From positions 75,126,756 to 75,190,755 of the forward strand of contig CM060731.1 in assembly GCA_030704615.1 (NCBI GenBank): a stretch of 64,000 bases of DNA, given 5' to 3'. This document shows positions 23,126 through 34,848 of this stretch, in pieces. The stretch comes from Takakia lepidozioides. Lineage: Eukaryota > Streptophyta > Takakiopsida > Takakiales > Takakiaceae. A model generated the notes under the pieces. It did not search any database. It was given only the letters and a program-made list of their open reading frames with translations, and was not told where the DNA came from. How positions within the stretch are numbered: the first letter of the stretch is position 1; the number at the start of each line of letters is the position of its first letter. Made by a program: the position numbers and the translations under genes.

Positions 23126-23935
23126 CAGATGTCATTCTGAACACTGCCCTGGTGGACATGTATGCCAAATGTGGGTGCATCGAGGATGCAAAGGGAGTAT
23201 TCAACACTATGGCTGAACGAGATGTGGTGTCGTGGAGTGCGATGCTTGCAGGGTATGCACAGCAGGGGCGTGGGATGGAGGCTTTGGAGACCTATGAGCA
23301 AATTGAGGGAAGGGTGAAGCCCGACCACATAACGTTTGTGTGCGTTTGCAATGCGCGTGCAAGCCTGGCAGCCCTGGAAAAGGGCAAAGAGGTCCATGGT
23401 TGCATCGTCAAATCTGGAATTGTACCAGATGTGATTCTGAACAATACCCTTGTGGACATGTATGCCAAATGTGGGAGCATTGAGGATGCGGAGGGAGTCT
23501 TCAACAATATGGCTGAACGACATTTGGTGTCATGGAACGCTGGAGACTGCCCTTACTGACATGTATGCCAAATGGGGGAGTACAAAGGATGCACGTGATG
23601 TGGTCTCTTGGAGTACAACGATCACAGGATATGGTCAACATGGTTGTGGCCGTGAGGCTTTCAAGATGTATGAGCAAATGATACTGGAAGGGGTGACACC
23701 TGACAAGGTCACCTCATATCTGTTCTCAATGCATGTTCCAGCCTGGGAGCTCTGGATAAAGGACAAGAGGTTCATGGTGACATCAACAAAACTGGAATAG
23801 TGCCAGATATATTGGTGGAGACAGCCCTTGCTGACATGTATGCTAAATGTGGTAGTGTCAAGGAGGCACGTCCAGTTGATTGCAGGATATACTCAGCATG
23901 GGTTTGCTATGGAGGCTTTCGGGCTCAGTCACTGT
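23126..23935 (+). pseudogene. PLS-class PPR protein fragment, frameshifted
   Basis: Roughly three PPR repeat sets: ALVDMYAKCGCIEDAKGVFN, RDVVSWSAMLAGYAQQG, PDHITFVCVCNA, ALEKGKEVHGCIVKSG, then NTLVDMYAKCGSIEDAEGVF. These are land-plant PLS-type repeats of organellar RNA-editing/processing factors. The first 430 bp is one frame. After HLVSWNA it shifts (TDMYAKWGSTKDA, WSTTITGYGQHGC), and further shifts and a TAG follow to about 23935. There is no start, transit peptide, E or DYW domain. It lies directly after the OSB fragment and looks like an inserted or shuffled pseudogene piece. Confidence 0.85.
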
Positions 23936-25570
23936 GGCATTTGCCTTCCATAGTGAGGAGACTACGAGCAGCATGAACACAAGAGTCCCTGCCATTCCTG
24001 CCATTTCCTTGTGATCACACAGTTATCTGCAATATGAAGGTAACTTCTTGTCTCCAACTTTTCTAGTTAGAATAAGCTGATGATCACAGAGGGATTCAGA
24101 AATTTGAAATGACATTTTAATTTGACATTGAAATGCATATCAGGTACCACATACAAACTTACTTTAGATGTAGAGGCCTTATTCTAAGACCTACTTATCT
24201 CCCTTTTCCCTGGGTGAGAACGGAACTGTAATGTCATAGAGCCTGCAACAGAGCCTCCGAAAGTGGTATTGCTGTGACAGTTGGTTGCCAATAAACTTTA
24301 TTTTCAAAGGATTCTGTTATTTATTGATGTCACATTCACACTGATGCAGGTCTTGGGCCCCCTTCATTCAGCTATGCACCAGATTGCAGAGCTTGTTGGC
24401 CCCCTTGAACAGATTCAAAGAGGCAAGGTTGGTTCCTGGTACTTTGCTGGGTCTCTTCCTCTCCTCTGCCATTCTTTCTAGGATTCTTACCTGGGGTAGG
24501 CTTTGCTCGGTCATGTACTGGGATTTATAATTATTCTGTTTCTTACTTACTGGTTTAGGTGGGCTGCCTTATGCTTGTGGCCAGCGCTGAACTGTACATG
24601 GTTAAGTCGTTGCCCTCTCATAGTTTCTTGTAATTCCTAGTTACACCAATGTGTTCCCTTAATCTGCTTCGGATAAATTCTCGGGTATGACTCCATCCTG
24701 CCCTGCCCCAACCCTAAGCCCAAGCCCAGATAGAATTTCTGGGATGACGTGAGTATTAAACAGTATTGCTATGTTCTTACCAGGTACTGCTAACCTGAGA
24801 CATCATGGGGTTTCATTGTGGGGATAGCATTATTGTGCATGGGCCGTCAGCATATGAAGATGAAGAGTGGCGCCATTTCATCATTGCACATGGTGACAGC
24901 ACTGCCAGCTTCCCTTATGTTATGCCATGTTCCCGCTGCAAGGTGGGTGCCATGCGATTGGCCTCATCACACACTATTACAAGCCAGAGCTAATGTTTAG
25001 CTGATGTTTCTAATGCTCACCTTTGCAGCTCGATAGTTATGAGGCACTCCTCCTCTGTGTGATATTTGGATTTTTCTCTGATTATGGACATTTGGTTTTC
25101 TCCTGGTGGTCTAGTGTGTCCCATCTCCCATGCACATAGTGAATGTCTTTCTTGTGTCAATTCCATACCAGGCAAGTGGTCTATTTGTCTGTAGACTTTG
25201 ATACTGCATCCTCCCAAGGAAAAGTCATCACCTCATGTATCTGTAATTACTTTGATAAATTTTGGTGAAATGTGAAATTATATAGGAGCCTGGACAGGTT
25301 GTGTGATGTTCACAGGTGCCCACCATCAACATGGAAAATCCTCAAGGCACTGGCAAAGAACCATTGAAAGTAAGCCCCTGCCCCCGTTGGGGATCCTAAT
25401 ACCGTTGTCAGTTTGTCAAGTGTAACAGTGAATGCAGCAACAAGTATGGGCTGGCCCTCTGTTCAACTGCTGCCCTCCCAGGCCTGTTTGATGCATAAGA
25501 CTGACTGAAGTGGCTGCTGGTACAACTTCTGGTACATTTGTGTAGGCAACATAGCTGGAGTTATGGGAAT
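23936..25570 (+). other. Unassigned stretch with exon-like segments
   Basis: Nothing here matches a family I recognise. Segments with good splice borders are 24350-24427 (open, 26 codons, HSAMHQIAELVGPLEQIQRG, flanked by GATGCAG and GTTGGT) and 25316-25369 (VPTINMENPQGTGKEPLK, CACAG| and |GTAAGC). 24805-24943 is open (GDSIIVHGPSAYEDEEWRHF). They may be leftovers of a disrupted host gene or chance. Confidence 0.25.
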
Positions 25571-25624
25571 TTATGACATCGTGGTCAATATTAAACGCCT
25601 CAACAATCTTTGATCACGTGGAAT

Positions 25625-25950
25625 ATAATGTTGGCAGGATTTACCAAGCATGGGATGCTTTGGAGACCTATGAGCAAATGATGCGCAAAGGGGTGAAGCC
25701 CAAGCATATCACGTTTGTTTGTGTTTGCAATGCGTGTGCAAGCCTGGGAGCCCTGGAAAAGGGGAAAGAGGTCCATGGTGACAACGTCAAAGCTGGAATT
25801 GTACCAGATGTCATTCTGAACTCTGCCCTCGTGGACATGTATGCCAAATGTGGGTGCATTAAGGATGCGAAGGCAGTGTTCAACAATATGGCTGAACGAA
25901 ATGTGGTGTCGTGGAACGCGATGATCACAGCTTCTATGTGCGTAAATACT
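25625..25950 (+). pseudogene. Second PPR fragment
   Basis: Open for about 110 codons: ALETYEQMMRKGVKPKHITF, NACASLGALEKGKEVHGDNV, SALVDMYAKCGCIKDAKAVF and NVVSWNAMITAS. It is very similar to the fragment at 23.1-23.5 kb (same FVCVCNA and EKGKEVHG wording), so both come from one source gene or a local duplication. No initiation or C-terminal domains. Confidence 0.85.
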
Positions 25951-27510
25951 GCTTTAACTGAGGCCATCTTCCAGCTTAAAATCTTTAATACAAGGCTGGC
26001 TGACAGCCCAGGCCCTCAAACATCTATCAGGCTCAAACCCACTGGACTCAAGCCCTCTTAGTATGCTCGGGTCACCGACAATTTTAAGCACAAAGGACTC
26101 TCCTTTGCTTCCCTATTGTCACAAATACGGAGGGCCTGGAAATTGCATCCACGCAGGATTGCAATAGATGCATCAGAAGAGACTTATGACCTTCACGGGT
26201 TCCAAGGCCGGAAAGAGGCCAAACATGATGATCAAATCAGGAAAAACAAAAGGAACTGTTTTCAGAAAATCAACAAGGAGAGCTCATAGAACAAACTACC
26301 TTCAACTTTGAAGAAAAATATCAATATCAATATCGGTATTTTTTATCAAGACAGATTTTGTTCATAACAATAATTTTTGTCAAGCTAATTATGTTTATGT
26401 AGACAACTACTTTTTTTTCTCGGATATATGGTCGATATCAATTATAACCAAAAAGAAAATTTGGGCATGTGTATAACTTCATCAAGGGGCTTGATTTGTG
26501 AGCTGTCACTCCCAGGTGTTTCCTTTTATTAAAAAAAGTTGTTCTATGTGACATTCCTGACACAAAATTGGCACCTTTATAAAGAATGTGGGTATCATTT
26601 GCAAACGAGTACCTAGTACGGATAGAATTGAACTTTCAATTAGTCGTTGGATGTTCTTACAAAAATTGTGTTACTTTTTATCAGAAAGTTTGACCAATGC
26701 TATTCAAAGAGGCATGCTTGTAACCTTTTCATAGGCACTTCGCAGTGACTGCAATCAGAAGATTCAGAACTGACCACCTACTGAATATTACTGAATATTA
26801 CACAATGGAATGGGCCAGGCCTGTTCGGTGCCGTCCTCGAAAAAAATATCTCGTCCTGTCAAGTAAGCCACTTTTCTCGGCAGGCAGCTCACCAGGCTGA
26901 ATGTCTGCTGGCCCACTCCATAGTACATATATAGGTGTAGCACATCTGAACCTCAGATGCAAGAGAATCTGTTTGCATTAGTCAAGTTTACATTTCACTT
27001 TTTATGAAGCATAAAGAGGGGTACATGTGTACCTCTGTCTGCATTTGCATGCGTACCTGGTGTCTGCATCTACATTTCTTGACAGTCAACAGTTGCCATG
27101 ACCATCTCATCTGCAATATTGAATCTTCCAAATAGACCAATACTGAACCATGCTGCTGCTCTCTTCATTTAGAGGGGCAAAACAGCTACACCAGTAATTC
27201 TTCTGAACAGTCCAAGTATCAAAAGTCAAACGCATTACCAAGTATGAAATTCGTGAATGCATGAGACTGTAGTAAGAACTGCTACAACAGAGCTCCTTTA
27301 TGTCAATCCTGTCCTACAATCATGGTGTTTCCTACCCTGGGCCTGCCATTCTCAATTCGTCTATTTCCTCCACATCCTGTAGATCTTTGAATAACTTGTG
27401 AGTACCTGTGTCTCTGTCCACTCGCCTCTCCACCAGAAGAAGCCCCAAATGTCTCTTAAAGTGTAATCCTCAACTTGCACTCTGCAGTAAGATAACAACC
27501 CTAACTTGAT
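25951..27510. other. Intergenic, no gene seen
   Basis: Mixed-composition DNA downstream of both PPR debris (plus) and RPN6 (minus). Only short unsupported ORFs are seen. It includes the presumed RPN6 3' UTR near 27300-27510. Confidence 0.4.
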
Positions 27511-30151
27511 CTAAGCCATGATCTTGGCTGACTTCAAGTAGAGACTATCCACAACCTTACTGATATTGGATATGGTTTCTAGTGTGGATGGGTAGATACC
27601 ATCAGGTTTCACATCTTCAAAAATGATAAGACATCCAGCCCCTTGATCCAGAGTCCCAGCAAACTTCTTGTCAAGAATCATCTGCGAGAGTTTCTTCTCC
27701 ACAGCATCAATGGGGAGGCCAATGAGCTCAGATATGTGGGAAATTTCTACACGCGAGAAGGGCTCAATTAGCCGGCAAAGATTCTGCTCCAGCAATGTGT
27801 CATACAAAGATGATAAGTGACGGTGCACAATTGGGTCCTCCTCTAATTGCTCCCGATATGCATTCAAAGCCTCTTCAAAGTCCTTGAGAGACCTTTTACC
27901 ATAGGCCTCAGCTACTGCTTTCATTGCATCAAGCTCCACTCCTGTGTCACAGATACGTGCAATAAATGATCATCCCATACCCTTCTGCCTCCTTTCTGGC
28001 CATTCTGTAACAACTCTAGATGTCTCGGTATCCTCACAAAGTCGATTACAGGTGAACCCTAACCGTTCTCATAAGACACCACAGTCCATGAGCCTGTTGT
28101 TATATGTTTGCTGATGTTGGTATGTCCTGACAGGTGTTTAATCCCGAGGAATTGCCAAGACTTACATCTTTGAACCTCCGAGGAAATGAATTTTCCAAGG
28201 AGTCTGTAGCAAATTTGCTCAGGACATTATCGTCCCTGGTATCACTGCAGTCACTTCAGGTGATACCATGTCTACCAGTGTTAGATACCTCATTTGACTT
28301 TTGGTCCTCAGTTCTTCAAGGGGAAGTTGGTTTGACTTTGAAATGAGGTTACTCTTGTTGTGCCTAGAACGATACATCACGAGAACAAATATGGCAAATC
28401 AATTGGAACACAATTGAGCACTATACGATGCATCTCAGCAATGCCCATGATGGGGCATGTAGATGTCACCTTACAAGCATTCCATCAATCATGATTCTGA
28501 CATCCAACCAGCAAAGGAAATCGGATGCTTCAGCAGTTGCTGCAGACATTCATTTCATTGACTATGCTAGTGGCAGCTATAGCCAACCAGCTGTGATATC
28601 AGAGATAGTAAGAAGGATGTGCTTTGTTCCTGGAGAACTGTAAGCATGGCCTTCCTCTACCCTCAAGTGAGGTCAGTAAAATGCCATGGTGTGTTTGAAT
28701 GGGCTCTATTGACTGCAGGTAGACATCCCAGGACCTTTTGGGATCAGTGCGGTGAGCATTGTGGAAGCTTTACGAACCCTTCATGAACTGAATGGTATGA
28801 GTGCGAACAAAATTCTTGACAAAGAAAATCAAGTGCTAGACAGCAATATGAGACCATGGAGGCACAATTCTTTCTGCACCCCTCTCATATTTCATGGAGA
28901 GTCATCCAAGGTTGGCAGGTTTTCTGCACCCATGTTACATAAAACCTTTCACTGACTAGTGTTGTACAAAGATCTTGGCATATCAAATTCCCAGTATGCA
29001 TGCAAAACAAAGATGGGACATCTGAAGGCTCCTCAGGTTGCTGAGCCAAGTGCGCCTCATGGACTGTTGCAAATGCCTGTGGAGAAGTGGGATCTCCCTT
29101 CTTCGAGACTCTAAGAAAGTGATTAGGGTTTGAAATGTCAAGTGAGCAAGGAATAATAAACCCTGCAGCCACAATTTCTCCATATGGTGCGATGGCAAAA
29201 AACCTAAGTAAGATAGCTTGCACAGAATCAATTCTACTGACCTGTATACTTCAATCCAGCCTTTGACGAGATGAGGCTTCCGACATCATCAGCCTGGTTC
29301 GTCATGATCTTGCACAGTAGCATGTACTTGAGGCTGAAGACAGCACGGGCGTCGTCCAATGCATTGAATGCTTCAAAAGCTTCAAAAAAATAGCTGAATC
29401 CGGTCTTGTAATCCTTTTCCTCTGCATGTAAAATTCCGCTCTGCAGATCAATTGTGCCTTGCTGCGCAGGGGGGACGTAGATGGCGTTGGCCGCCGTCCG
29501 TGCTGCTGTAAGGGCTGCTTTTGCCTTCGGCAAGTTTCTCAGAGAGAAATGCAACTTACATTCCAACAAATCAATGTCGACAAGCAGGAGCTTGTCATCG
29601 AGCCGTCGTACCTCCCGCACCAGATTCGTTAGCAAAGACAACGCCTCCGAGTACTCCTTGCTTTCCATCAAAAGAGCTGCTAGTCGGGCTTCCACTCTCT
29701 GTCGCAAGAACATGCGTTTCTCAGTTCGTGTCCAATCGACCATTTCCCGACATAGCGAGATCTGCAGTGTTGACGTCCCTGGGATCTTGGCTACGGCATC
29801 AATTATCCCTCTCACAATCTTAGCAGTTTTAGCCTTGGGAATCAGGCTGAAGTAAGGGCGCAGATCTGTGAGAAGGCTCCGAAGCTCTTCCGCCTTCTTC
29901 TCTTGAGAAAGCAGGTCGCCAAGGGCGGTAATTGCTTGCTCCTTGATCCGAAGCACTTCAGACGTGGAAGAAGGATGCTGCAAAATCTCACGGAGCATAA
30001 CTATGGCTTCCGTAGGTTTTGTGTCCTTGAGTTCCAAAGCATTCGCTAGGGTTTCAGTCGGAATAAAAGAGGAACTGGTGGAGGCCTTCTTTTCTTGCGC
30101 TGGCAGAGAAGACAAAGGATGGCTCACCACAGGAGAAGCCATAGCTATCAT
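27511..30151 (-). CDS. RPN6: 26S proteasome regulatory lid subunit RPN6 (PSMD11), two exons
   Basis: Lid subunit that clamps the 19S regulator to the 20S core. Exon 1 is 30151-29242, exon 2 is 27941-27511, intron 29241-27942 (1300 bp, GTCAGT...CACAG). The phase joins as [13 protein letters not shown]. Together they give 446 aa, near the usual length. Family blocks are intact: [71 protein letters not shown] and [20 protein letters not shown], then the PCI/winged-helix end [20 protein letters not shown] and [20 protein letters not shown], finishing with a [13 protein letters not shown] terminus. The start at 30151 is the first in-frame ATG (MIAMASPVV); a second at 30142 is possible. No stops or shifts. 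Confidence 0.96.
28135..28259 (+). other. LRR-coding exon-like segment inside the RPN6 intron, opposite strand
   Basis: Bounded by TGACAG| and |GTGATA, open throughout, encoding [27 protein letters not shown] and VSLQSLQ, which fits the LxxLxLxxN leucine-rich repeat. Further plus-strand open segments follow at about 28500-28640 ([20 protein letters not shown], ending at a GTAAGC donor) and 28719-28860 ([19 protein letters not shown]). The phases between them do not join cleanly, so this could be a decayed nested gene. Confidence 0.4.
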
Positions 30152-30640
30152 TTGAAACACCACCGCAGGGCTCTCGCTACTCAAGGATCACTCGCCTATC
30201 TCCCCTCCCTGCTCTCTGTCTCTCTCCTCTCGCCTATCTCTCACACTGCATCCGACATCGGACTCGACGAATCTTCCCCTTCGTTGCCGGTTTAGGGCTT
30301 AACTTATACATTACCTTTATGAAGGTTAGTTTATGTGTAATAATACGACCTCTAAAATAAACTAAGTTACTTTTTGGCCGTGGATCAGGGCTCAAAACTG
30401 GGAACGGGAGATTACCTTTATGCAGGTTACTCTAGAAACAACGTTTCCATAGGTTCCATATTTGTGGGGTTTCTCGTCTAGGTATCTGCGCGGTAGGAAC
30501 GATCCTTATTGCTCGGAGGGAGAGTCGCCTTGGGAGCTGTCATGTGCAGGTTCTCAGCAAGCTTCTGGGGAATCATGTAGTGCAAGTGGAGGAGGTTTGG
30601 TTGCAATGATCAATCTCCAAATTCTGAAGAAATTTCAGTA
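30152..30640. other. RPN6 upstream region
   Basis: A pyrimidine-rich plus-strand stretch at 30180-30245 (CTCTCTGTCTCTCTCC) corresponds to a GA-rich 5' leader of RPN6 on the minus strand. 30300-30430 has two copies of TTACCTTTATG(A/C)AGGTTA. No other gene. Confidence 0.4.
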
Positions 30641-31150
30641 AGGATGCCTGGATGCTTTTCACAATGGTAGGAGTCATAATTTGGACTTCCATTGAGACAT
30701 GTGCACAACATGGTTGATGCCTTTCAAATTACTAGGCGTGAGAAGGTGTTGGGCCGCAATTTGCTGGTAATTACACTCACTCGATCTTCTCTATCGAAGT
30801 GCAAGTGCATATCTCAAATCTTGTTCGTGCGAAGAGTTGGACGTTACATGCAGTTTATAAGTGACCAGTTAGTAACAAGCTCTAGAGCTCCATTTCATAT
30901 CATGGCTTTGAAGAGACATGTTCCCGGGGATGCTATCCATCATGATTTGGCTTTTATACTTGAAGATCGGGCTGCTTTCTAAGAGCTCGTTGCACTTGGA
31001 ATGAGAAGGCAAACTTTCTTGAAATCAGCTACGCTCACACACACACTATGTCACATATACCTAAGCACAAACACGACAACTGTGACACGGATAGTATTAT
31101 AGACATTTTTTGAAAGCTAGGATCTGCGAGCTTATGCTCAGCAGCCCATA
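30640..31150 (+). repeat. Dispersed repeat copy 1 (second copy at 41.6 kb)
   Basis: Shares AGGATGCCTGGATGCTTTTC, GGACTTCCATTGAGAC, GGCGTGAGAAGGTGTTGGG and CAAGTGCATATCTCAAATCTTGT-like text (the last with a small indel) with 41601-41830, and AGGATCTGCGAGCT with 42250. Order and orientation are the same. It has no coding capacity that I recognise. Confidence 0.8.
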
Positions 31151-32150
31151 TTTTTTAGGCAAAATAAAGCCAGAAAGCACCCGAACTTTGTGGGCTGCAA
31201 CTCGCCCTTGTATAAAAACATGGGAAAAAATGAAAAAACGTTAGAAAACGCATGTTCCTTGGCAGAGTGTCACCATAAAGCACGAAGGGAACCACCCCTT
31301 GGCGCCTGGGAACCGGATCCCGTAGCACCTGCCATCCAACGGCCGGTGCCTATTGGCGTGGTAGCCGTGGGCGATCTCACCACGTGAACCACCCCTGGGC
31401 CGTCCATTCGCCAAACGTTTTAGGGCTAGAGGGGGTGGGCGTCGCCACTGCGCGGTGGCTGTCACTATGAGTTCATTGCCTTCTATGTTGTGCCTTGAGT
31501 TCATGTGCATTGCCAGGTTCGTTTAGTGTGCGCTTGTTTATTGGGAGGGACTTCAAGGAATATCTATGCTTAGATTTACATAGTTCCTTTGTGCTGGAGG
31601 GCAGATTCAAGAGCCTCTTTGTTTCCATCATCTCCGCGAGTGTAGTGAAAATATCGACGTTGACATTTGGTAATTGGGCAATTTTCATTGGGGCATGCTG
31701 CCTAGACAGTCTGTTTTGGACCTGGTAGCTTATTAGTATTAGTGCCCCCTTGTATGTTCAGATTGCAAGAGGCATCATTGTTGTCTCTGCAGGTTCAGAT
31801 TGAGTTTTTCGCATTTGCAACTCAGTGCCTTTTTGGCCGAAGACGCAATATATTTATTTAATTTGAGTACAAGGGACTCCGTCCCCATTTTATTAAAAAT
31901 ATATTTTTAAAAAAAATCCGTTATTTCCATGTGTCCCATCCAAAGTGGGCTACAGTCGACCTGGATAAATGTTAAATGTTTTTTTGTTATGTTACCCTTA
32001 AAGTTATGAAATCTTGGCTCTATAAAAATTTACACTTGAAAACAACAACATAACACTAACATAACCAATTTTTAGAGCTGACTCGCTGATGTGGCATGTT
32101 TCTATTGGATTTGAGGAGGGGTGCTGTATGTGGTATTCTACGACCTACTA
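31151..32150. other. Intergenic, no gene seen
   Basis: Only short ORFs without recognisable content. 31850-31920 is an A/T-rich run. Confidence 0.4.
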
Positions 32151-32159
32151 GATTTTAAC

Positions 32160-32400
32160 TACCTACGCGGCTCAGTAGGTCCTGGCTCCTGCTATATCCG
32201 GTGGTGGTAGGTACGTACAAGGGTAAACTGACTGGTTCGCTGCCCTAAAAACCAGTTATGTCCGGTAGCGCTCGAGAGGAGCCATTGCTATCGGATAAAG
32301 CAGGTCACCATGACACCTCGCCGCTAACGCGGCTCGGGAGGTCCCGGCTCCCTGCTATATCCAGTAGCAGGCCCGGCTCCTCTCAAATGCTACCTACTAG
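32160..32400 (+). repeat. Duplicated GCGGCTC/GGTCC/GGCTCC segment
   Basis: About 45 bp at 32168-32212 (GCGGCTCAGTAGGTCC, TGGCTCCTGCTATATCCGGT) recurs at 32328-32372 as GCGGCTCGGGAGGTCC, CGGCTCCCTGCTATATCCAG. TCCGGTAGC / TCCAGTAGC words recur between them. It may be the edge of an unidentified transposon. Confidence 0.5.
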
Positions 32401-32424
32401 TCCATAAAGATTTTGAAAACAGAT

Positions 32425-32661
32425 ATTACCTCAACAATTTTTTGACCTCCCTCAAAAACTATTGTTGAGGTAATTTTCTTTTTAGAAAAAACATAATGGT
32501 TTTGAAAACAGAAAAAGAAAATTACCTGAACAATAGTTTTTGAGGGAGGTCAAAAACAAATGTTGAGGTAATTTTCTTTTAAAAAAAACATAATGGTTTT
32601 GAAAATAGATATTACCTCAACAATTGTCTTTGACCTCCCTCAAAAACTATTGTTGAGGTAA
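32425..32661. repeat. Three tandem foldback units, middle one with inverted core
   Basis: Units at 32425-32474, 32521-32572 and 32611-32661 each start ATTACCTCAACAAT (one change in unit 2) and end ATTGTTGAGGTAA. The 19-bp core TTTGACCTCCCTCAAAAAC of units 1 and 3 appears reverse-complemented in unit 2. Spacers share ACATAATGGTTTTGAAAA. Each unit can form a hairpin. This is MITE-like, with core inversion between the arms. Confidence 0.85.
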
Positions 32662-33179
32662 AAAAAACATAATGGTTGATATGTGATAAAAAATAAAAAA
32701 TATGTTATAATTTTTCTACTCTATAGGAATAACAATTATCTAGGGTCGACTGTATGGAGCCAGATTAATGACATTGGCCTTTTTATGGTAGCAACTTTGC
32801 TACAATAGAGGTTGGGTAGCGCGTGAGCATGCTCACGTGAGCACAAGCGAATATTAAGGATATTCCCTAGATGTCTTTCGAATATTCTCCAGCAAAACTA
32901 AAATTGAGAAACTAAAAACTTTGCGAAACTTTTTTTAACTGCTCACATAGGCCCTCACAGCATCACTTAAGAAACAAGTAACACCTATACAAGATAAACA
33001 TGTTACCCTATAGGCGTGGGGTTTCCTCACATTATGCGAACCGGATACCCCAGAAAACCCCAGAAAAACAAAAATCATGGTTTCCAGTCCGGATATCGAC
33101 AGTTTAAGCCCTAGAAAAGTTATTTTTGCACTGAGAAAATAAATCTGAAGATACTCATGTACACCGTGCCTGTTAACAT

Positions 33180-33235
33180 GTAATTCCTATGACCGCGGTT
33201 TGAAAACATTTAATCCCTATGACCGCGGTCCATGC
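33180..33235 (+). repeat. Short tandem duplication (CCTATGACCGCGGT)
   Basis: TAATTCCTATGACCGCGGTT and TTAATCCCTATGACCGCGGT lie about 30 bp apart. Each contains the palindrome ACCGCGGT. Confidence 0.6.
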
Positions 33236-33492
33236 CGTGATCACATAATATCAACCCCCGCTGCAATATAAGGGCTTTCGAACCAGATTTATCTGCCTTG
33301 CTTTGACATGTGTCGCCCTTGCAGTGTCTTCTTCGTCTTATATGGTCGCCATATTGCAATGGTATGGTGAGTAGCTGTAGCCACGTACAATCCACGTGGA
33401 AAAATAGCTAGTTCGTCACCTACGCACTCTACCCCACCAGTTTGTAGCCACATGGCCGCTGTACATGAAATGGAAAAAAATGGGCTGCTTCT

Positions 33493-33864
33493 TGTTGGAA
33501 TTCGACAAAGAATAGAGGTAACAGATGAACTGATTACTGAGAACTCTCCACCCAACCATATGACCACAACAAGTTGTGTCCACCTTCCGAGCTCTCCTTA
33601 TTTATACTCAAAGTCTAATCCAGAAATAGTTGAGATAACTATAACATAACTCTATGCTTTTACTTAAGTTATCTCTCCACCTGTTATTCTGGTACAATGA
33701 CTTCAGTCACTAATAACTGAAGCCAACTTTAGCTATCTTTTAGCTAACTGAGGCTTATCTCTATTGTTAACTGTGACTTGTCAGCACTGCTATTTATGGA
33801 AGCCTGACTTATCATCACAGTAACTCTAGGTAGTAGTAACTTGGTCAGGAGTTGATTTCCAACA
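33493..33864 (-). repeat. 3' LTR of the copia element
   Basis: 372 bp, bounded by TGTTGG and CCAACA inverted ends, homologous to 37950-38299. Preceded by target-site copy CTTCT. Confidence 0.93.
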
Positions 33865-34230
33865 CCCCCACTCAACGAGTTATCAAGTTAAGCACTTAAC
33901 TACTCCCATCAAGCCTCGAAAGCGTTCAAGCTTTTCAGCACTAAGCCATTTTGTTAGTATGTCTGCAACCATGTTGTTGGTGTTGCAATATACAAGCTTG
34001 ACAACTCCAGCTTCAGTCTTCTCTCGTACCAAATGATGATGAATCTCAATATGCTTTGTGCGAGCATGAAACATTGGATTCTTTGAGAGAGCAATACACC
34101 CTTGGTTGTCATCATATATGACCATGGTATCCCTCTGTGGACGACCAATACTAGATAGAAATGATGATAACCATAATGCTTGTCTTGTAGCTTGAGATGC
34201 AGCCATATATCCTACCTCAGTCGAGGACAA
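33865..34230 (-). pseudogene. Copia RNase H and polypurine tract
   Basis: Minus-strand reading: SSTEVGYMAASQATRQALWL, IYDDNQGCIALSKNPMFHAR, KHIEIHHHLVREK and NMVADILTKWLSAEK, the conserved copia RNase H order. It is separated from RT by a stop near 34256. The GAGTGGGGG polypurine tract abuts the LTR at 33865. Confidence 0.9.
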
Positions 34231-34257
34231 AACAATTGTAGATTGCTTCTTGCTGCT

Positions 34258-34848
34258 CTAGCTTACAGCTCCATTTGGTAGCATAAAAACATAGCCAGAT
34301 GTAGAGGGGCGGTCATCAACATTACTAGCCCAATCTGCATCACAATAGCCGTATAGCTGTGTGCTTTTGCAAGCACTATCTGATATACCATATGAACCCA
34401 CTTGATCTAATTGAACATTATCATTGTTCTTTCTTAAGCACAAACCATAGTCCAATGTGCCTCTTAGATAACGGAAAATTCGCTTTACTGCAACCCAATG
34501 GAGATGCCCAGGGTTAGCCACAAATTGGCTTACTACCCCCACTGCTTGTGCAATATCTGGCCTAGTACAGACCATTGCATACATGAGACTTCCCACAACA
34601 CTCTGATAGGGAACATCTCTCATTGTATCCAAGTCTGCAGCATTCTTAGGACTCATCTCCTTTGAGAGTTTGCAATTTGGGACAAACGGGGTATTTACCG
34701 ACATACTTTCAGCCATACCAAAGCACCTTAAGATATCTTCAAGATACTTACGCTGGTTCAGGTAAATCGCTCGGTCTTGTCGAACACGAGTTACCGATAC
34801 CCCCAAGCAGTATTGGATCTCTTTCAAATCCACCATCTCAAACTTCAT
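34258..34848 (-). pseudogene. Copia reverse transcriptase, distal part
   Basis: Encodes MVDLKEIQYCLGVSVTRVRQ, IYLNQRKYLEDILRCFGMAE, YQSVVGSLMYAMVCTRPDIA, LHWVAVKRIFRYLRGTLDYG and YCDADWASNVDDRPSTSGYV: the thumb/connection and start of RNase H of copia pol. Continuous with the proximal RT except for the tandem expansion in between. Confidence 0.92.
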
